Source: Acidobacteriota bacterium
GTDB lineage: Bacteria; Acidobacteriota; Holophagae; Acanthopleuribacterales; Acanthopleuribacteraceae
Direction of reading: 5' to 3'
NCBI GenBank assembly: GCA_020439745.1
Contig: JAGQSC010000050.1
Span: forward strand, 310,001 to 374,000
DNA: 64,000 nucleotides
The position numbers were made by a program, and so were the translations under genes. Below, piece by piece: positions 1 to 7,994 of the stretch; positions within the stretch are counted from its first letter, which is position 1; each line of letters starts with the position of its first letter. Under the pieces are notes generated by a model. That model did not search any database. It had not been told where the DNA came from and saw only the letters and a list, made by a program, of their open reading frames with translations.

Positions 1-2946
1 ACCATTTTGGCGGCCATGTGCAGTCAGCATCAATCGATAAGTGCCGGTCTCCAGAAACACGGGCAAGTCAATGTTCCAGTCATTTCCAGCATCATCTTGA
101 GCTGCAACGAGCTGACCTTGTTGATTGTAGAGTTTTACTTGGATATCGGTCCTACCCTCCGATTGAATACGCGCCCAAGTGGCATCACCCACCGACAAGG
201 TGACTTCGGCGGGCAAACGGTCCAAGGTCTTGGGGGCGTCAATGGCCAATACATCGGTATCCATACGCCACTCATAATTAAAAAAATCATCCTCGTCCAA
301 GCGCTCAAGCTTGATCCGGTACTCGCCAGGCTCCAACAGGACCTGTTCCAGAATGCCACCCACAGCAATGAATTCCGTGGGTCCAAAACCAGAAAGTTTC
401 ATCCCCTTGGTCAAGTGGATAGATACCGGAAGCTGCGCCGGAACCCGCAGTTGGAAGATGTCGGGGTCACCTTTGCGCCATTGGTGTTTGACGGCCGTAT
501 TGAGGTGGGCTACATGGGGGCCCTTACCCTCTCGAGTAGGTGGCGGTAGGATCTCCGAAAATGAGATGAGCCGACGGCTCTCCACGTCGAAGGGCAATGA
601 GATCAGTCGATAGGCGCCTGGCTCCAGTTCCACTTCCTGCAGGGTGTTATCGGACCGCAATACGATGGGCCACTGATCGTGATCTTCGATCCGAGTGGCA
701 AAACTCTTGCCCAAACCCAACGACTGAAATTGATAAGTGCCCTTCTTTTTGATCTGGAACGGTACGGCAACGGCTTGATCGCGATCTAGTTGATATCGCG
801 CCACCTCATCCGTCAATAAAGGTTGACCTTGTTCCAGCTCAGAACGCTGAAGACGCAATCCCATTCGGCCTTTGGATTGGCCCCTGGGTCCTGCTATCAC
901 CAGGTATTCACCTTTACGGTGGTAACTTTGAACCAGCGCATTTCGGCCAATCCCATTCTCAGATGCAGAAAAAATGTGCGGGTTCATCCTGGTCCTGATG
1001 ATCAGGTCGGATGCGAGTCTTCCTGTGGTTTCTAAACGGTACAATCCATCTTCGTCGACTTGCAACAGGAAGTAGGCCCTTTCACCCCGTTCATAGTTTC
1101 GAAACAAAGGCTTTCCTTCGCGCAACACATCCAGCGTGGAGCCAAAATCTAGCGGAACGAGATCAGCCGGCCAATCCGGAGCGGTTTCCGCCCAAATGTT
1201 GGCGGTCTGCTCTCCTTTTAATACCAGCGACCCCAAGCCGTTTACCTGTGTTCTGGGCTCCACCTCCATGCCTTGCCAAAGTGCCTGACCATCAAATCCG
1301 TCCACGGAAAGCCAGGTGGGACGTTCGAATTCGAGATCTAGGGAAACCTCTTCTCCGTCCATGAACACGTCCAAAGGAGTCGCAACGGATAGGGGCCAGG
1401 TTCGTATCTCCAGCCCCACAGCGACTTCGTCGCGTTCTGGAACCCACAAGGTGTACCAGCGCTGACTAGGAGGTAAATGTACCTTCGACCATTGAAGCCT
1501 TGTATTTTGCTTGCCCACCGGCACCGACGCCCAGGAAACCGATTTTGACTTGAGGCCAAGGGTAAAATCGGCAATGCCCTTGCGAATCGGACGCATACGC
1601 ACCAGATACAGACCCTCGATTAGATCGACAGGCGTTCCTGGCAGAACATAGACGGGTTGCACTTGCCGCGAACTGCCTTCTACAAGTGCCGGCACAACCG
1701 AGAAATCGACCATGGCATTGTCGTCATCGTTCAGAATCAGCGTGTATGTGCCATCCTCAACCACCTCTAAGAAGAAAGACGTAGGTCCATTTAGATTGAT
1801 TTTGCGGCGCAAGGGTTGGGAGGCACTGACCATAGGGCCTTGAAAACGGACGGGCTCGGTTAAATCCGGGTGGCTGATCATTGCGGTCAGATCCATGGCA
1901 TCCACGCCCTGTTCTGATTGATGGACAGCAATAAAGACGTCACCCTTATCTCGATCCAGTGACACTTGGTGTTGGCGATGCAACACGCGCAAATCAACGA
2001 CGGAACCGGGTTCGGCTTCAACCGAAACCCATTGAGTTCCCGTACCCAGAGCACCCGTATCACTGCAACTCGGTATGCGTGACTGCTTGTCGATGGCTGC
2101 GTAGCGCACATACTCAAATCTGGATTGACCCGGTTGGTAGGCAGATCGCGTCAACTTGGTGAGTCTCTTTTCCTGCCTACTGATCTGCACGAAGTCACTG
2201 ACACCAGGCGCCCACCAGGAATCATGCCCAAACGGCGAAACCACCATACGTCGATGGCTATTGGGAGCCAGTTGCGGTACGCCCCAACGCAGGTACAGCG
2301 GCGTCGCAGCGTCTGATACGGACCAAGGTCTTGCTTCACCGCCAAAACACACGACTTGGTATCTACCCTTCCCTAAGCGTCCGTGAAATTCGATTAGCTG
2401 CATGGGCTTGCCCGGTTCCGCTTCGCGAACCGACCGCGTGGCAGGTACATCCACCACAAAGTCACCGCCCACCATGATCACGGCATCGGCCAGATGACGA
2501 CCCATCACTTCCAAATGGAACGGTTGGTTCTGGGCGATATCCAACCAAAACCGTTTCACCTGAAGATCTGCAATTTGTTGCAAGGCCACGTCATATTGAG
2601 GCAACAAAACCGGTTCGTACTCTTCGAACTCCATCGCTTCAATCTGTACGTTCCCACTCGCTCGCTCATGACCTTCAATGCTCATCAAATACGTACCGAC
2701 ATCCAGAAGAAGGTCCATGCGTCCGTCGGCGATTCCCGCCGAACCTGCACTGCCAATCACACCATTCATTCGATCCACAAGCTGCATCAAGACACCCTGC
2801 TCCGAATGGGTAGAGAAACTGTACCGCGCCGGCCTATCCACCGTCACCACAGCCTGATGGCGCTCAATCGCGGGAACCGTATTGGGTTCCACCCGTACAT
2901 CTTGAGCAGCTACAAGGCTCACGGCAACGAGCAGACAGTATCGCAC
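1..2946 (-). CDS. Large secreted beta-rich protein, 3' part outside window
   Basis: An open frame runs leftward from a GTG at 2946-2944 to the window edge without a stop, giving 982 residues of an incomplete protein. The start is chosen because GGAGGTG lies just upstream and the first residues (VRYCLLVAVSLVAAQD) form a Sec signal peptide with a short hydrophobic core. The rest is soluble and rich in Val, Thr, Gly and acidic residues. It repeats a pattern resembling PPC-like or jelly-roll modules, for example 'GTYTLILNDDDNAMVDF', 'GTYLMSIEG' and 'GTYRLMLTA', each about 90-130 residues apart. No catalytic motif was recognised. It diverges from the DUF6916-like gene at 3117, with 170 bp between them. 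I infer an exported structural or adhesive protein; the function is unknown and the C-terminus, where a sorting signal might sit, is not visible. Confidence 0.7.
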   Translation of the reverse strand, partial: MRYCLLVAVSLVAAQDVRVEPNTVPAIERHQAVVTVDRPARYSFSTHSEQGVLMQLVDRMNGVIGSAGSAGIADGRMDLLLDVGTYLMSIEGHERASGNVQIEAMEFEEYEPVLLPQYDVALQQIADLQVKRFWLDIAQNQPFHLEVMGRHLADAVIMVGGDFVVDVPATRSVREAEPGKPMQLIEFHGRLGKGRYQVVCFGGEARPWSVSDAATPLYLRWGVPQLAPNSHRRMVVSPFGHDSWWAPGVSDFVQISRQEKRLTKLTRSAYQPGQSRFEYVRYAAIDKQSRIPSCSDTGALGTGTQWVSVEAEPGSVVDLRVLHRQHQVSLDRDKGDVFIAVHQSEQGVDAMDLTAMISHPDLTEPVRFQGPMVSASQPLRRKINLNGPTSFFLEVVEDGTYTLILNDDDNAMVDFSVVPALVEGSSRQVQPVYVLPGTPVDLIEGLYLVRMRPIRKGIADFTLGLKSKSVSWASVPVGKQNTRLQWSKVHLPPSQRWYTLWVPERDEVAVGLEIRTWPLSVATPLDVFMDGEEVSLDLEFERPTWLSVDGFDGQALWQGMEVEPRTQVNGLGSLVLKGEQTANIWAETAPDWPADLVPLDFGSTLDVLREGKPLFRNYERGERAYFLLQVDEDGLYRLETTGRLASDLIIRTRMNPHIFSASENGIGRNALVQSYHRKGEYLVIAGPRGQSKGRMGLRLQRSELEQGQPLLTDEVARYQLDRDQAVAVPFQIKKKGTYQFQSLGLGKSFATRIEDHDQWPIVLRSDNTLQEVELEPGAYRLISLPFDVESRRLISFSEILPPPTREGKGPHVAHLNTAVKHQWRKGDPDIFQLRVPAQLPVSIHLTKGMKLSGFGPTEFIAVGGILEQVLLEPGEYRIKLERLDEDDFFNYEWRMDTDVLAIDAPKTLDRLPAEVTLSVGDATWARIQSEGRTDIQVKLYNQQGQLVAAQDDAGNDWNIDLPVFLETGTYRLMLTAHGRQNG

Positions 2947-3116
2947 AGGGCACCTCCAGATGACGCAGAGTCGGTGAAGCCGATTCTAGCGCGATTCAAT
3001 GTGAACGGTATGTTTCAACCTTAAGGCAAAACACACGAGAAACCACGTAAATCTGCGGTAAACACTCCGTTCACCGTGGTACACTTAAAAAAATCTCAAT
3101 CTTTACGGAGAGCGAC

Positions 3117-3410
3117 ATGCAGCAACTGTCACTGGAGCGATTCGCGATGTTTGAAGGTCGTTCCTGTGCCTTTCGAATTGGATCGATTGAAGTCCCAATG
3201 GAATGTGTCAAAGTCGCACGCGCCCGTGCTCCAGAAGGATTTGAGTGTTTCACGGTAGAGTTCCGAGGACCCGCCGAAAACGTCCTGCAACAGCAGATGG
3301 TGCAGTTGCAGGCAGGTGATTTCCAAACTGATTTGTTTGTGGTGCCCATCGGAGTATTTGAAGATGGTGCACTTTACGAAGCCGTTATCAACCGTCAAGT
3401 AGAGGTGTAG
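3117..3410 (+). CDS. DUF6916-family small protein
   Basis: A 97-residue cytoplasmic protein with no signal peptide, starting at an ATG six bases after GGAGAGCGAC. The pattern fits my memory of the DUF6916 family: an N-terminal 'F..FEGRSCAFRI' strand, a middle 'FTVEFRGPAENVLQQQM', then 'DLFVVPIGVFEDGALYEAV' near the C-terminus. Members of that family are small, of unknown function, and often found near phage-tail-collar (Mdp-like) proteins, three of which are encoded at 6.4-8.0 kb. It is followed after 2 bp by a Tat-signal protein whose Shine-Dalgarno lies inside the end of this gene, so the two are very probably co-transcribed and translationally coupled. Confidence 0.72.
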   Translation: MQQLSLERFAMFEGRSCAFRIGSIEVPMECVKVARARAPEGFECFTVEFRGPAENVLQQQMVQLQAGDFQTDLFVVPIGVFEDGALYEAVINRQVEV

Positions 3411-3412
3411 CC

Positions 3413-4168
3413 ATGCTCATCAACAGGCGTGTTTTTATCAAGGCAACGGGCACTGCCGTGTTTGCTGCCTCATTCAATGTACGCGCGTCAGACCCGCTGG
3501 ATTTGCCTCTCAAGCCCGACAAGAGTAAACATCTCTCATTGGGATGTTGGCTGGCTGAACCCGATCCGCTGCCTTTCACTGCCGCCGAAAATGCGCCCGA
3601 ACTTTCGTTGGAACACGTAGTGGCAGACAAGCACATCGACTCGCTTGCATACGCGGCTCGAGAAACCGATGGTGATCCCCAATTTATGCATCGCGGCGTG
3701 TCGGTCACAATTTACGGGCCCGAGCCGGACTTAGATACCTGGCGCGATGAAGGCATACAGAACATGGCTCTTTTTGGCTTCCAGCCCGAACAAAAAGAGC
3801 CCTTCCATATCTGGTCATTCATCAATTTCGAAGATCACTACGCATTGAGCGCACCGATCACCTTCAAGACAGAGATCGATGCTCAGGGTTTGCTATTAGC
3901 CACGCAACTGGACATGGATGGTGATGCGCTAAGCACGTTGCGCTTCTCGTTACGAGCCGATGATCAATGGCCAGCTCTAAGAAGGGGTATCTACGTAGTG
4001 GCGCTTACAGAGGGCGGTAGGGTGCATTGGCCTGACTATGTGTGGCATAGCAGCGACGCCTCGAATGAATCCGAACGCAAATACTTGTACCACCGAACGG
4101 GAAGCAAACTATCACTCGTTCGATTTCCCTACCTGGTCCTGGTTTTGGACTACGCCCGTCCTTCTTAA
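3413..4168 (+). CDS. Twin-arginine signal protein of unknown function
   Basis: This encodes 251 residues. The N-terminus (MLINRRVFIKATGTAVFAAS) has the paired arginines, a hydrophobic stretch and an Ala-rich end expected of a Tat signal, so a folded export substrate is inferred. The mature part has no recognised domain; it is about 225 residues, mixed alpha/beta, with a Trp/Asp-rich centre ('IWSFINFEDHYALSAP'). It follows the DUF6916-like gene with a 2-bp gap and likely shares its transcript; GAGGTG at the end of that gene serves as the ribosome-binding site. Its 3' end overlaps by four bases the 3' end of the convergent FG-GAP gene. Pairing of DUF6916 with a short Tat or secreted partner is the only functional hint. 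Confidence 0.75.
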   Translation: MLINRRVFIKATGTAVFAASFNVRASDPLDLPLKPDKSKHLSLGCWLAEPDPLPFTAAENAPELSLEHVVADKHIDSLAYAARETDGDPQFMHRGVSVTIYGPEPDLDTWRDEGIQNMALFGFQPEQKEPFHIWSFINFEDHYALSAPITFKTEIDAQGLLLATQLDMDGDALSTLRFSLRADDQWPALRRGIYVVALTEGGRVHWPDYVWHSSDASNESERKYLYHRTGSKLSLVRFPYLVLVLDYARPS

Positions 4169-5856
4169 CGGCTCAGTAAACCCAACGTAGGAATTGTGGA
4201 TGCAATCACGGACGTGCCCGATTTCGGATCGGTGTCTACACCGCAAACAGCGACTGGTACGTCTGAAACCAGACAGGTGATGGCACCCGACAGATCCAGT
4301 GTCTGTCTGGCCCCCAGTTCCACCGTTTGGCTACCCAGATTCACGTGTGCTGGCATGTTGCCCGGATTCACCAATCGAACGGTGCGGTTCCAGCCCGCTC
4401 GCAATGCGGCGAATTCCCATTCGCGATCCGGTTGTTGTGTGTTGACGGTGAGCCCTGAGTCATCGATCAGCGACTCGGACACTTGGTGTCCGTGTGCCAG
4501 CACCCAGTACTGTGGCAAATCCACTTGGACAAACTGATCCATAATCGTGGCACCGTCCAGCCGCACCGCTGTGTCTTCCACACTCAATCCAACGGCCGTT
4601 AATGCAACCGACTGATCAGTCGAAGAACGGTTCACCAAACTGAGGGTGACCGATTCGGCATGTGGTGGCACAACCAAAACGCGCTTGGGCACGTTCGGTT
4701 CAGCCGTGCGGATTCGGCCAGCAGCAATCGATGCCGTACGCGTTTCGCCCAGGCGTTGGCCACTGTCAAAGAACTGGCCATTAGTGTCGTTAAACCAGAT
4801 GCGATTGGCCACGCCGTCGCCGCGGTTACCTTCAATCACATCCAATGCACCATCGCCATTCACATCTGCCAACTGAACCCACATACTGGGCGTATTACCA
4901 AACAATTGGAACTCGGAGAACTCACCGAATCCGTTGTTCACCCAAACCTGATTACTTCCGTCACAATCGAAATCATTGCTCACTGCAACGGCGTCCAAAT
5001 CGCCGTCAAGATCTAGATCTCCAAAGGCGACACAAGCACTGCGAAGATCACCCAGCCGTTGGGTGGAATCAATCAACATACCACCGCCTTCGTTGGTCAG
5101 GAGACGGTTACCCAGACCGTTAACAATGGCCACGAACACGTCCAAATCACCATCGCCATTTACGTCACCCAGTTGAAGGAAGAAAGGGCTGCTGCTGCCC
5201 AAACCAATACCGCCTACCACTGATTCACTGGCGTTCAGATCCAAAATCGTAAACTGACCGGTCCCATCGTTCAAATAAACATTGATTTGGAAGTCGTTGC
5301 TCTCGCCGATCACCAGATCCAAGTCGCCATCATTATCCATATCACCCAGAGCCAGTGCTCGCGTGTCGGTATCTTCGGTGGGCAATCCGGAATCCTCACG
5401 GAGCGTGAAATTTGCCGTACCATCGTTGATCCACACACGATCGGGGCCAGCCCAACTCGCGGCGACCACGTCCAAATCACCATCTCCGTCCAAATCGCCT
5501 AAGGCTGCATTGACTGTGTTCCATCCCGTAATCGCGCCGCTCTCTTCTAAATATCCAAGCTGTTGCGACGTGGGCGTAAAATTGCCAAACCCGTCATTGA
5601 TCCAAACCGAATCATAGGTGCGGTAGCCGGCAAATGCGTCCAAATCCCCGTCTCCATCCAAATCGCCCAATACCACAGACCGCCCGTCCCGAGCTTCACT
5701 GGGGACGTTGGTAAGAGGCATTTCTGAAAAGTAACCGGTACCGTCGTTCACCCACAGGACCGCAGAATTATTCGTGGGGTTGATCTCCACAAAGTCAATT
5801 GGCTGCGAAAAGACAAACCCAGAGATCAACAGCCCCAACATCCATACGCGATTCAT
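4165..5856 (-). CDS. Secreted FG-GAP/VCBS-repeat beta-propeller protein
   Basis: This is 563 residues from the ATG at 5856, preferred over an ATG 24 bases upstream because AGGAGCT precedes it at good spacing and the result begins with a clean signal peptide (MNRVWMLGLLISGFVFSQ). Residues of about 30-390 hold six FG-GAP/VCBS units, each with a calcium-binding loop of the form D-x-D-x-D-G-D-L-D ('LGDLDGDGDLD', 'LGDVNGDGDLD', 'LADVNGDGALD') followed by 'VWINDGTG.F'. The family forms integrin-like propellers in extracellular proteins. The last 160 residues are a separate beta-rich domain. The gene is last in the leftward train, but a TTGACA and a palindrome lie in the 64-bp gap before it, so it may have its own promoter. 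No enzymatic motif was found. Confidence 0.85.
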   Translation of the reverse strand: MNRVWMLGLLISGFVFSQPIDFVEINPTNNSAVLWVNDGTGYFSEMPLTNVPSEARDGRSVVLGDLDGDGDLDAFAGYRTYDSVWINDGFGNFTPTSQQLGYLEESGAITGWNTVNAALGDLDGDGDLDVVAASWAGPDRVWINDGTANFTLREDSGLPTEDTDTRALALGDMDNDGDLDLVIGESNDFQINVYLNDGTGQFTILDLNASESVVGGIGLGSSSPFFLQLGDVNGDGDLDVFVAIVNGLGNRLLTNEGGGMLIDSTQRLGDLRSACVAFGDLDLDGDLDAVAVSNDFDCDGSNQVWVNNGFGEFSEFQLFGNTPSMWVQLADVNGDGALDVIEGNRGDGVANRIWFNDTNGQFFDSGQRLGETRTASIAAGRIRTAEPNVPKRVLVVPPHAESVTLSLVNRSSTDQSVALTAVGLSVEDTAVRLDGATIMDQFVQVDLPQYWVLAHGHQVSESLIDDSGLTVNTQQPDREWEFAALRAGWNRTVRLVNPGNMPAHVNLGSQTVELGARQTLDLSGAITCLVSDVPVAVCGVDTDPKSGTSVIASTIPTLGLLSR

Positions 5857-5888
5857 AGTAGCTCCTGTGGCAAACATCAAACCAATAG

Positions 5889-5924
5889 CCCTAAAGATTT
5901 AGGGAAGTTCGGTGGAAATGTCAA
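5889..5924 (-). promoter_or_regulatory. Candidate promoter with overlapping palindrome before the FG-GAP gene
   Basis: Read leftward, a perfect TTGACA (5924-5919, overlapping the GNAT stop codon) is followed after 17 bases by TAAATC (5901-5896). The latter lies within the 16-bp perfect palindrome CCCTAAAGATTTAGGG (5889-5904). A -35 box with an operator-like palindrome over the -10 position suggests a regulated promoter. The -10 match is weak and no regulator is recognised. Confidence 0.4.
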
Positions 5925-6397
5925 CTGTTAGGCGTCCACTCCATCAGCATGTAGACCCCATTCGTATCGATTGAAGTGAAGCCCAGCCTCTGATAGAGCC
6001 GCATGGCAGGATTATTATGCTCGACGTGTATCTTGACTGGAATCCCAAGGTTGCGGGCTTCCGCGAACAGCCCTTGAATGAGTTGGGACCCGACTCCTTT
6101 ACCTCGAAATGTCGGCAACAGGGCAATATCCACCAATCTGATTTCATCAGCACGGCGATCCACGTAAAGGCGGCCAGCGGGTTTACCCGCGACCATGATC
6201 ACGTCAAACGCCGCCCCCTTAAACTGGTCCATGTAATAGGTGTGTTGCGCATGAAACTGGAAGTTCAGGAATTGCTCTTTTTGTTCATCAGACCATGGAA
6301 CTACCGCCAGTTCCTCGGCCCGGGTCGATGCATAGACCCGAGCGAGGAATGGTAAATCGGTGTCCGTTACCGGACGGAGTTGAATTCCTTGACTCAG
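5921..6397 (-). CDS. GNAT-family N-acetyltransferase
   Basis: The conserved C-terminal half ('IALLPTFRGKGVGSQLIQ' with the acetyl-CoA loop R-G-K-G-V-G, then 'HVEHNNPAMRLYQRLGF') is typical GNAT motif A/B. An ATG at 6232 would give only 103 residues and lose strands 1-3. The frame stays open for 55 more codons upstream and encodes convincing GNAT N-terminal sequence ('GIQLRPVTDTDLPFL'). No ATG is present there. The likely start is the CTG at 6397, whose last two bases are the first two of the TGA stop of the preceding tail-collar gene. That gives about 158 residues, the normal family length. Translational coupling to the tail-collar gene is inferred. Such acetyltransferases are often neighbours of Mdp-like genes; the substrate is unknown. 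Confidence 0.8.
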   Translation of the reverse strand: MSQGIQLRPVTDTDLPFLARVYASTRAEELAVVPWSDEQKEQFLNFQFHAQHTYYMDQFKGAAFDVIMVAGKPAGRLYVDRRADEIRLVDIALLPTFRGKGVGSQLIQGLFAEARNLGIPVKIHVEHNNPAMRLYQRLGFTSIDTNGVYMLMEWTPNS

Positions 6398-6909
6398 CTT
6401 CGCGATGGGTAAAGCCCTACCAATGCGATGATGAAATTCATGGTCAGGAACGGTTGCATGTTGTTATGTGCTTGGCTCCCGCCGCTGCTTGGCAAGGCTT
6501 GCTCCGCGAATTGCTGTGTAGAAGCTACTGGTGCCACATACATATTGGTGCCACGGGCAAAGGTGTTTCCCGCCGGATCTTGGCGGTTCCCATCTTCGTC
6601 GGTGGCCATCATGGTGTGATTGTGATTCGGTATTTGAGCCTCGGTAAGTGTGACCGTTTCTACACCACCGCGTTCTCCCAATCGACGTGCTGTGAGTCCA
6701 GGCCCCCGTCCTGGGTGCATGGGTGCGCGGCCCTCGAGATTGGGTAAGGCCGTCGTGGTTCGGCCGTCACCGCCATAGGTCGTCCCAATCAGCGAGAAAA
6801 GCGCTGTGTTCTGTGCGATTGGCAACAACTGCCCGTTACAAAAGGCCCAGCCGCGGGGCGCAAAATTACCGGCAAAAATTCGTATTTCAGCAACAAAGGG
6901 TTCGGACAT
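6394..6909 (-). CDS. Phage tail-collar (Mdp-like) protein, copy 1
   Basis: This encodes 171 residues starting with MSEPFVAEIRIFAGNFAPRG after AGGAG. It matches the tail-collar family called microcystin-dependent proteins. The signatures are 'PRGWAFCNGQLLPI', 'LFSLIGTTYGGDGRTT' and 'ALPNLEGRAPMH' in the N-terminal collar, a divergent middle with 'PNHNH', then 'QPFLTMNFIIALVGLYPSR' at the C-terminus. The fold is related to phage short tail fibres. There is no signal peptide. It is the last of three tandem paralogues and is followed by the overlapping GNAT gene. The middle region (residues of about 95-145) differs most between the three copies, as expected for a receptor- or ligand-facing loop. 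The role outside phages is not established. Confidence 0.9.
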   Translation of the reverse strand: MSEPFVAEIRIFAGNFAPRGWAFCNGQLLPIAQNTALFSLIGTTYGGDGRTTTALPNLEGRAPMHPGRGPGLTARRLGERGGVETVTLTEAQIPNHNHTMMATDEDGNRQDPAGNTFARGTNMYVAPVASTQQFAEQALPSSGGSQAHNNMQPFLTMNFIIALVGLYPSRS

Positions 6910-6918
6910 GGCTAACTC

Positions 6919-7437
6919 CTAGTTACGCGATGGGTAAATACCCACCAAAGCGATGATGAAGTGAATGCAGAGAAAAGGCATCAGGTTCGTGTGCGACCGG
7001 CTGCCGCCTGTATGCGTAATCGACTGAGACGACATGGGGTTGGCCACATTGCGGGTACTCCAAAGATCTGCGTTGGGTGCTTGGCCGGGTAAATTATTCT
7101 CAGGCCGCGTATCGGTGGCTGCAGCGGCAGCCGCATTCAAATTATGGCCATGAGAAGGTAACTGGTTGACGGTAAGTGTGACCGCCTCCTCGCCTGACTT
7201 GGCGCCCAATCGCCGTTCCGACAGGCCCGGACCATGGCCTGCATGGATGGGAATGCGACCGCGCAAATCCGGGAGTCCAAAGGTAGTGCGGCCGTCACCG
7301 CCATAAACGGTGCCCAGCAAACTGAACAAGGCATCGTTTTGCGAGACAGCTAACAGTTGGCCGTCACAAAAGGCCCATCCGCGCGGCGCGAAATTGCCCG
7401 CAAACATTCTAATTTCGCCAACAAAGGGTTCAGACAT
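6919..7437 (-). CDS. Phage tail-collar (Mdp-like) protein, copy 2
   Basis: This encodes 172 residues from an ATG five bases after AGGAGG. It has the same architecture as its neighbours: 'FAPRGWAFCDGQLLAV', 'YGGDGRTTFGLPDLRGR' with a histidine-containing 'PIHAGHGPGL', a 'LPSHGHN' segment, and a C-terminal 'LMPFLCIHFIIALVGIYPSR'. The central part is Ala-rich and unlike copies 1 and 3. It lies 9 bp from copy 1 and copy 3 and is surely part of one transcript. As with the other copies, no export signal is present, so it is either cytoplasmic or exported by a dedicated route. Confidence 0.9.
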   Translation of the reverse strand: MSEPFVGEIRMFAGNFAPRGWAFCDGQLLAVSQNDALFSLLGTVYGGDGRTTFGLPDLRGRIPIHAGHGPGLSERRLGAKSGEEAVTLTVNQLPSHGHNLNAAAAAATDTRPENNLPGQAPNADLWSTRNVANPMSSQSITHTGGSRSHTNLMPFLCIHFIIALVGIYPSRN

Positions 7438-7446
7438 TGACGCCTC

Positions 7447-7971
7447 CTAATTTCGCGACGGGAACAGGCCCTGCAATGCGATACAGAAATTGAGAGCCAA
7501 GTAGGGTTGCATGTTGTCATGGGCTTGGCTACCACCTGTATGCGTGACGGTGGCTGCGTCCATGGGGGCAAAGGTGGTTCCTGTAGAAACACCGGCATAA
7601 GAGACCTGAGCGGACTGGGCAATCATGTTCCCGGCCGGCTCATCGGTGGTGGCGTTATTGTTCGTGACCACCACAAAATGGCCGTGCTGTGGCATTTCGT
7701 TGGCAGCCAAGGTGTGCGTTTCCTCACCACTCTTGGACCCCAACGTGTGGATGGCGCCCCCATTGGAACGCCCCACGTGAATGGGCGCTCGTCCTCTCAA
7801 ATCAGGCAGGGCAAATGTCGTTCGCCCATCACCTCCATAGGTGGTGCCCAGCAGAGAATATAGCGATTGATTCTGGTTGATGGGCAGGATCTGCCCATCG
7901 CAAAAGGCCCAACCTCGTGGGGCGAAGTTGAAGCCTACGATGCGGACTTCTGCGAGAAAGGGTTCAGACAC
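7447..7971 (-). CDS. Phage tail-collar (Mdp-like) protein, copy 3
   Basis: This encodes 174 residues from a GTG placed after AGGAGGATCTT; the paralogues confirm the start (MSEPF). The collar motifs are 'FAPRGWAFCDGQILPI', 'LLGTTYGGDGRTTFALP' and 'LRGRAPIHVGR', then 'MPQHGH' and a C-terminal 'QPYLALNFCIALQGLFPSR'. It is the first of the three tandem copies and starts 23 bp after the stop of the 2076-residue surface protein, so the whole set reads as one operon. No phage capsid, terminase or baseplate genes accompany it, which argues against a prophage. Confidence 0.9.
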   Translation of the reverse strand: MSEPFLAEVRIVGFNFAPRGWAFCDGQILPINQNQSLYSLLGTTYGGDGRTTFALPDLRGRAPIHVGRSNGGAIHTLGSKSGEETHTLAANEMPQHGHFVVVTNNNATTDEPAGNMIAQSAQVSYAGVSTGTTFAPMDAATVTHTGGSQAHDNMQPYLALNFCIALQGLFPSRN

Positions 7972-7994
7972 AAGATCCTCCTATAAGAATGAAA

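Noticed and set aside
6394-7971. Prophage fragment
   Set aside because: Tail-collar domains also define the bacterial Mdp family; no capsid, terminase, integrase or lysis gene lies within the window.
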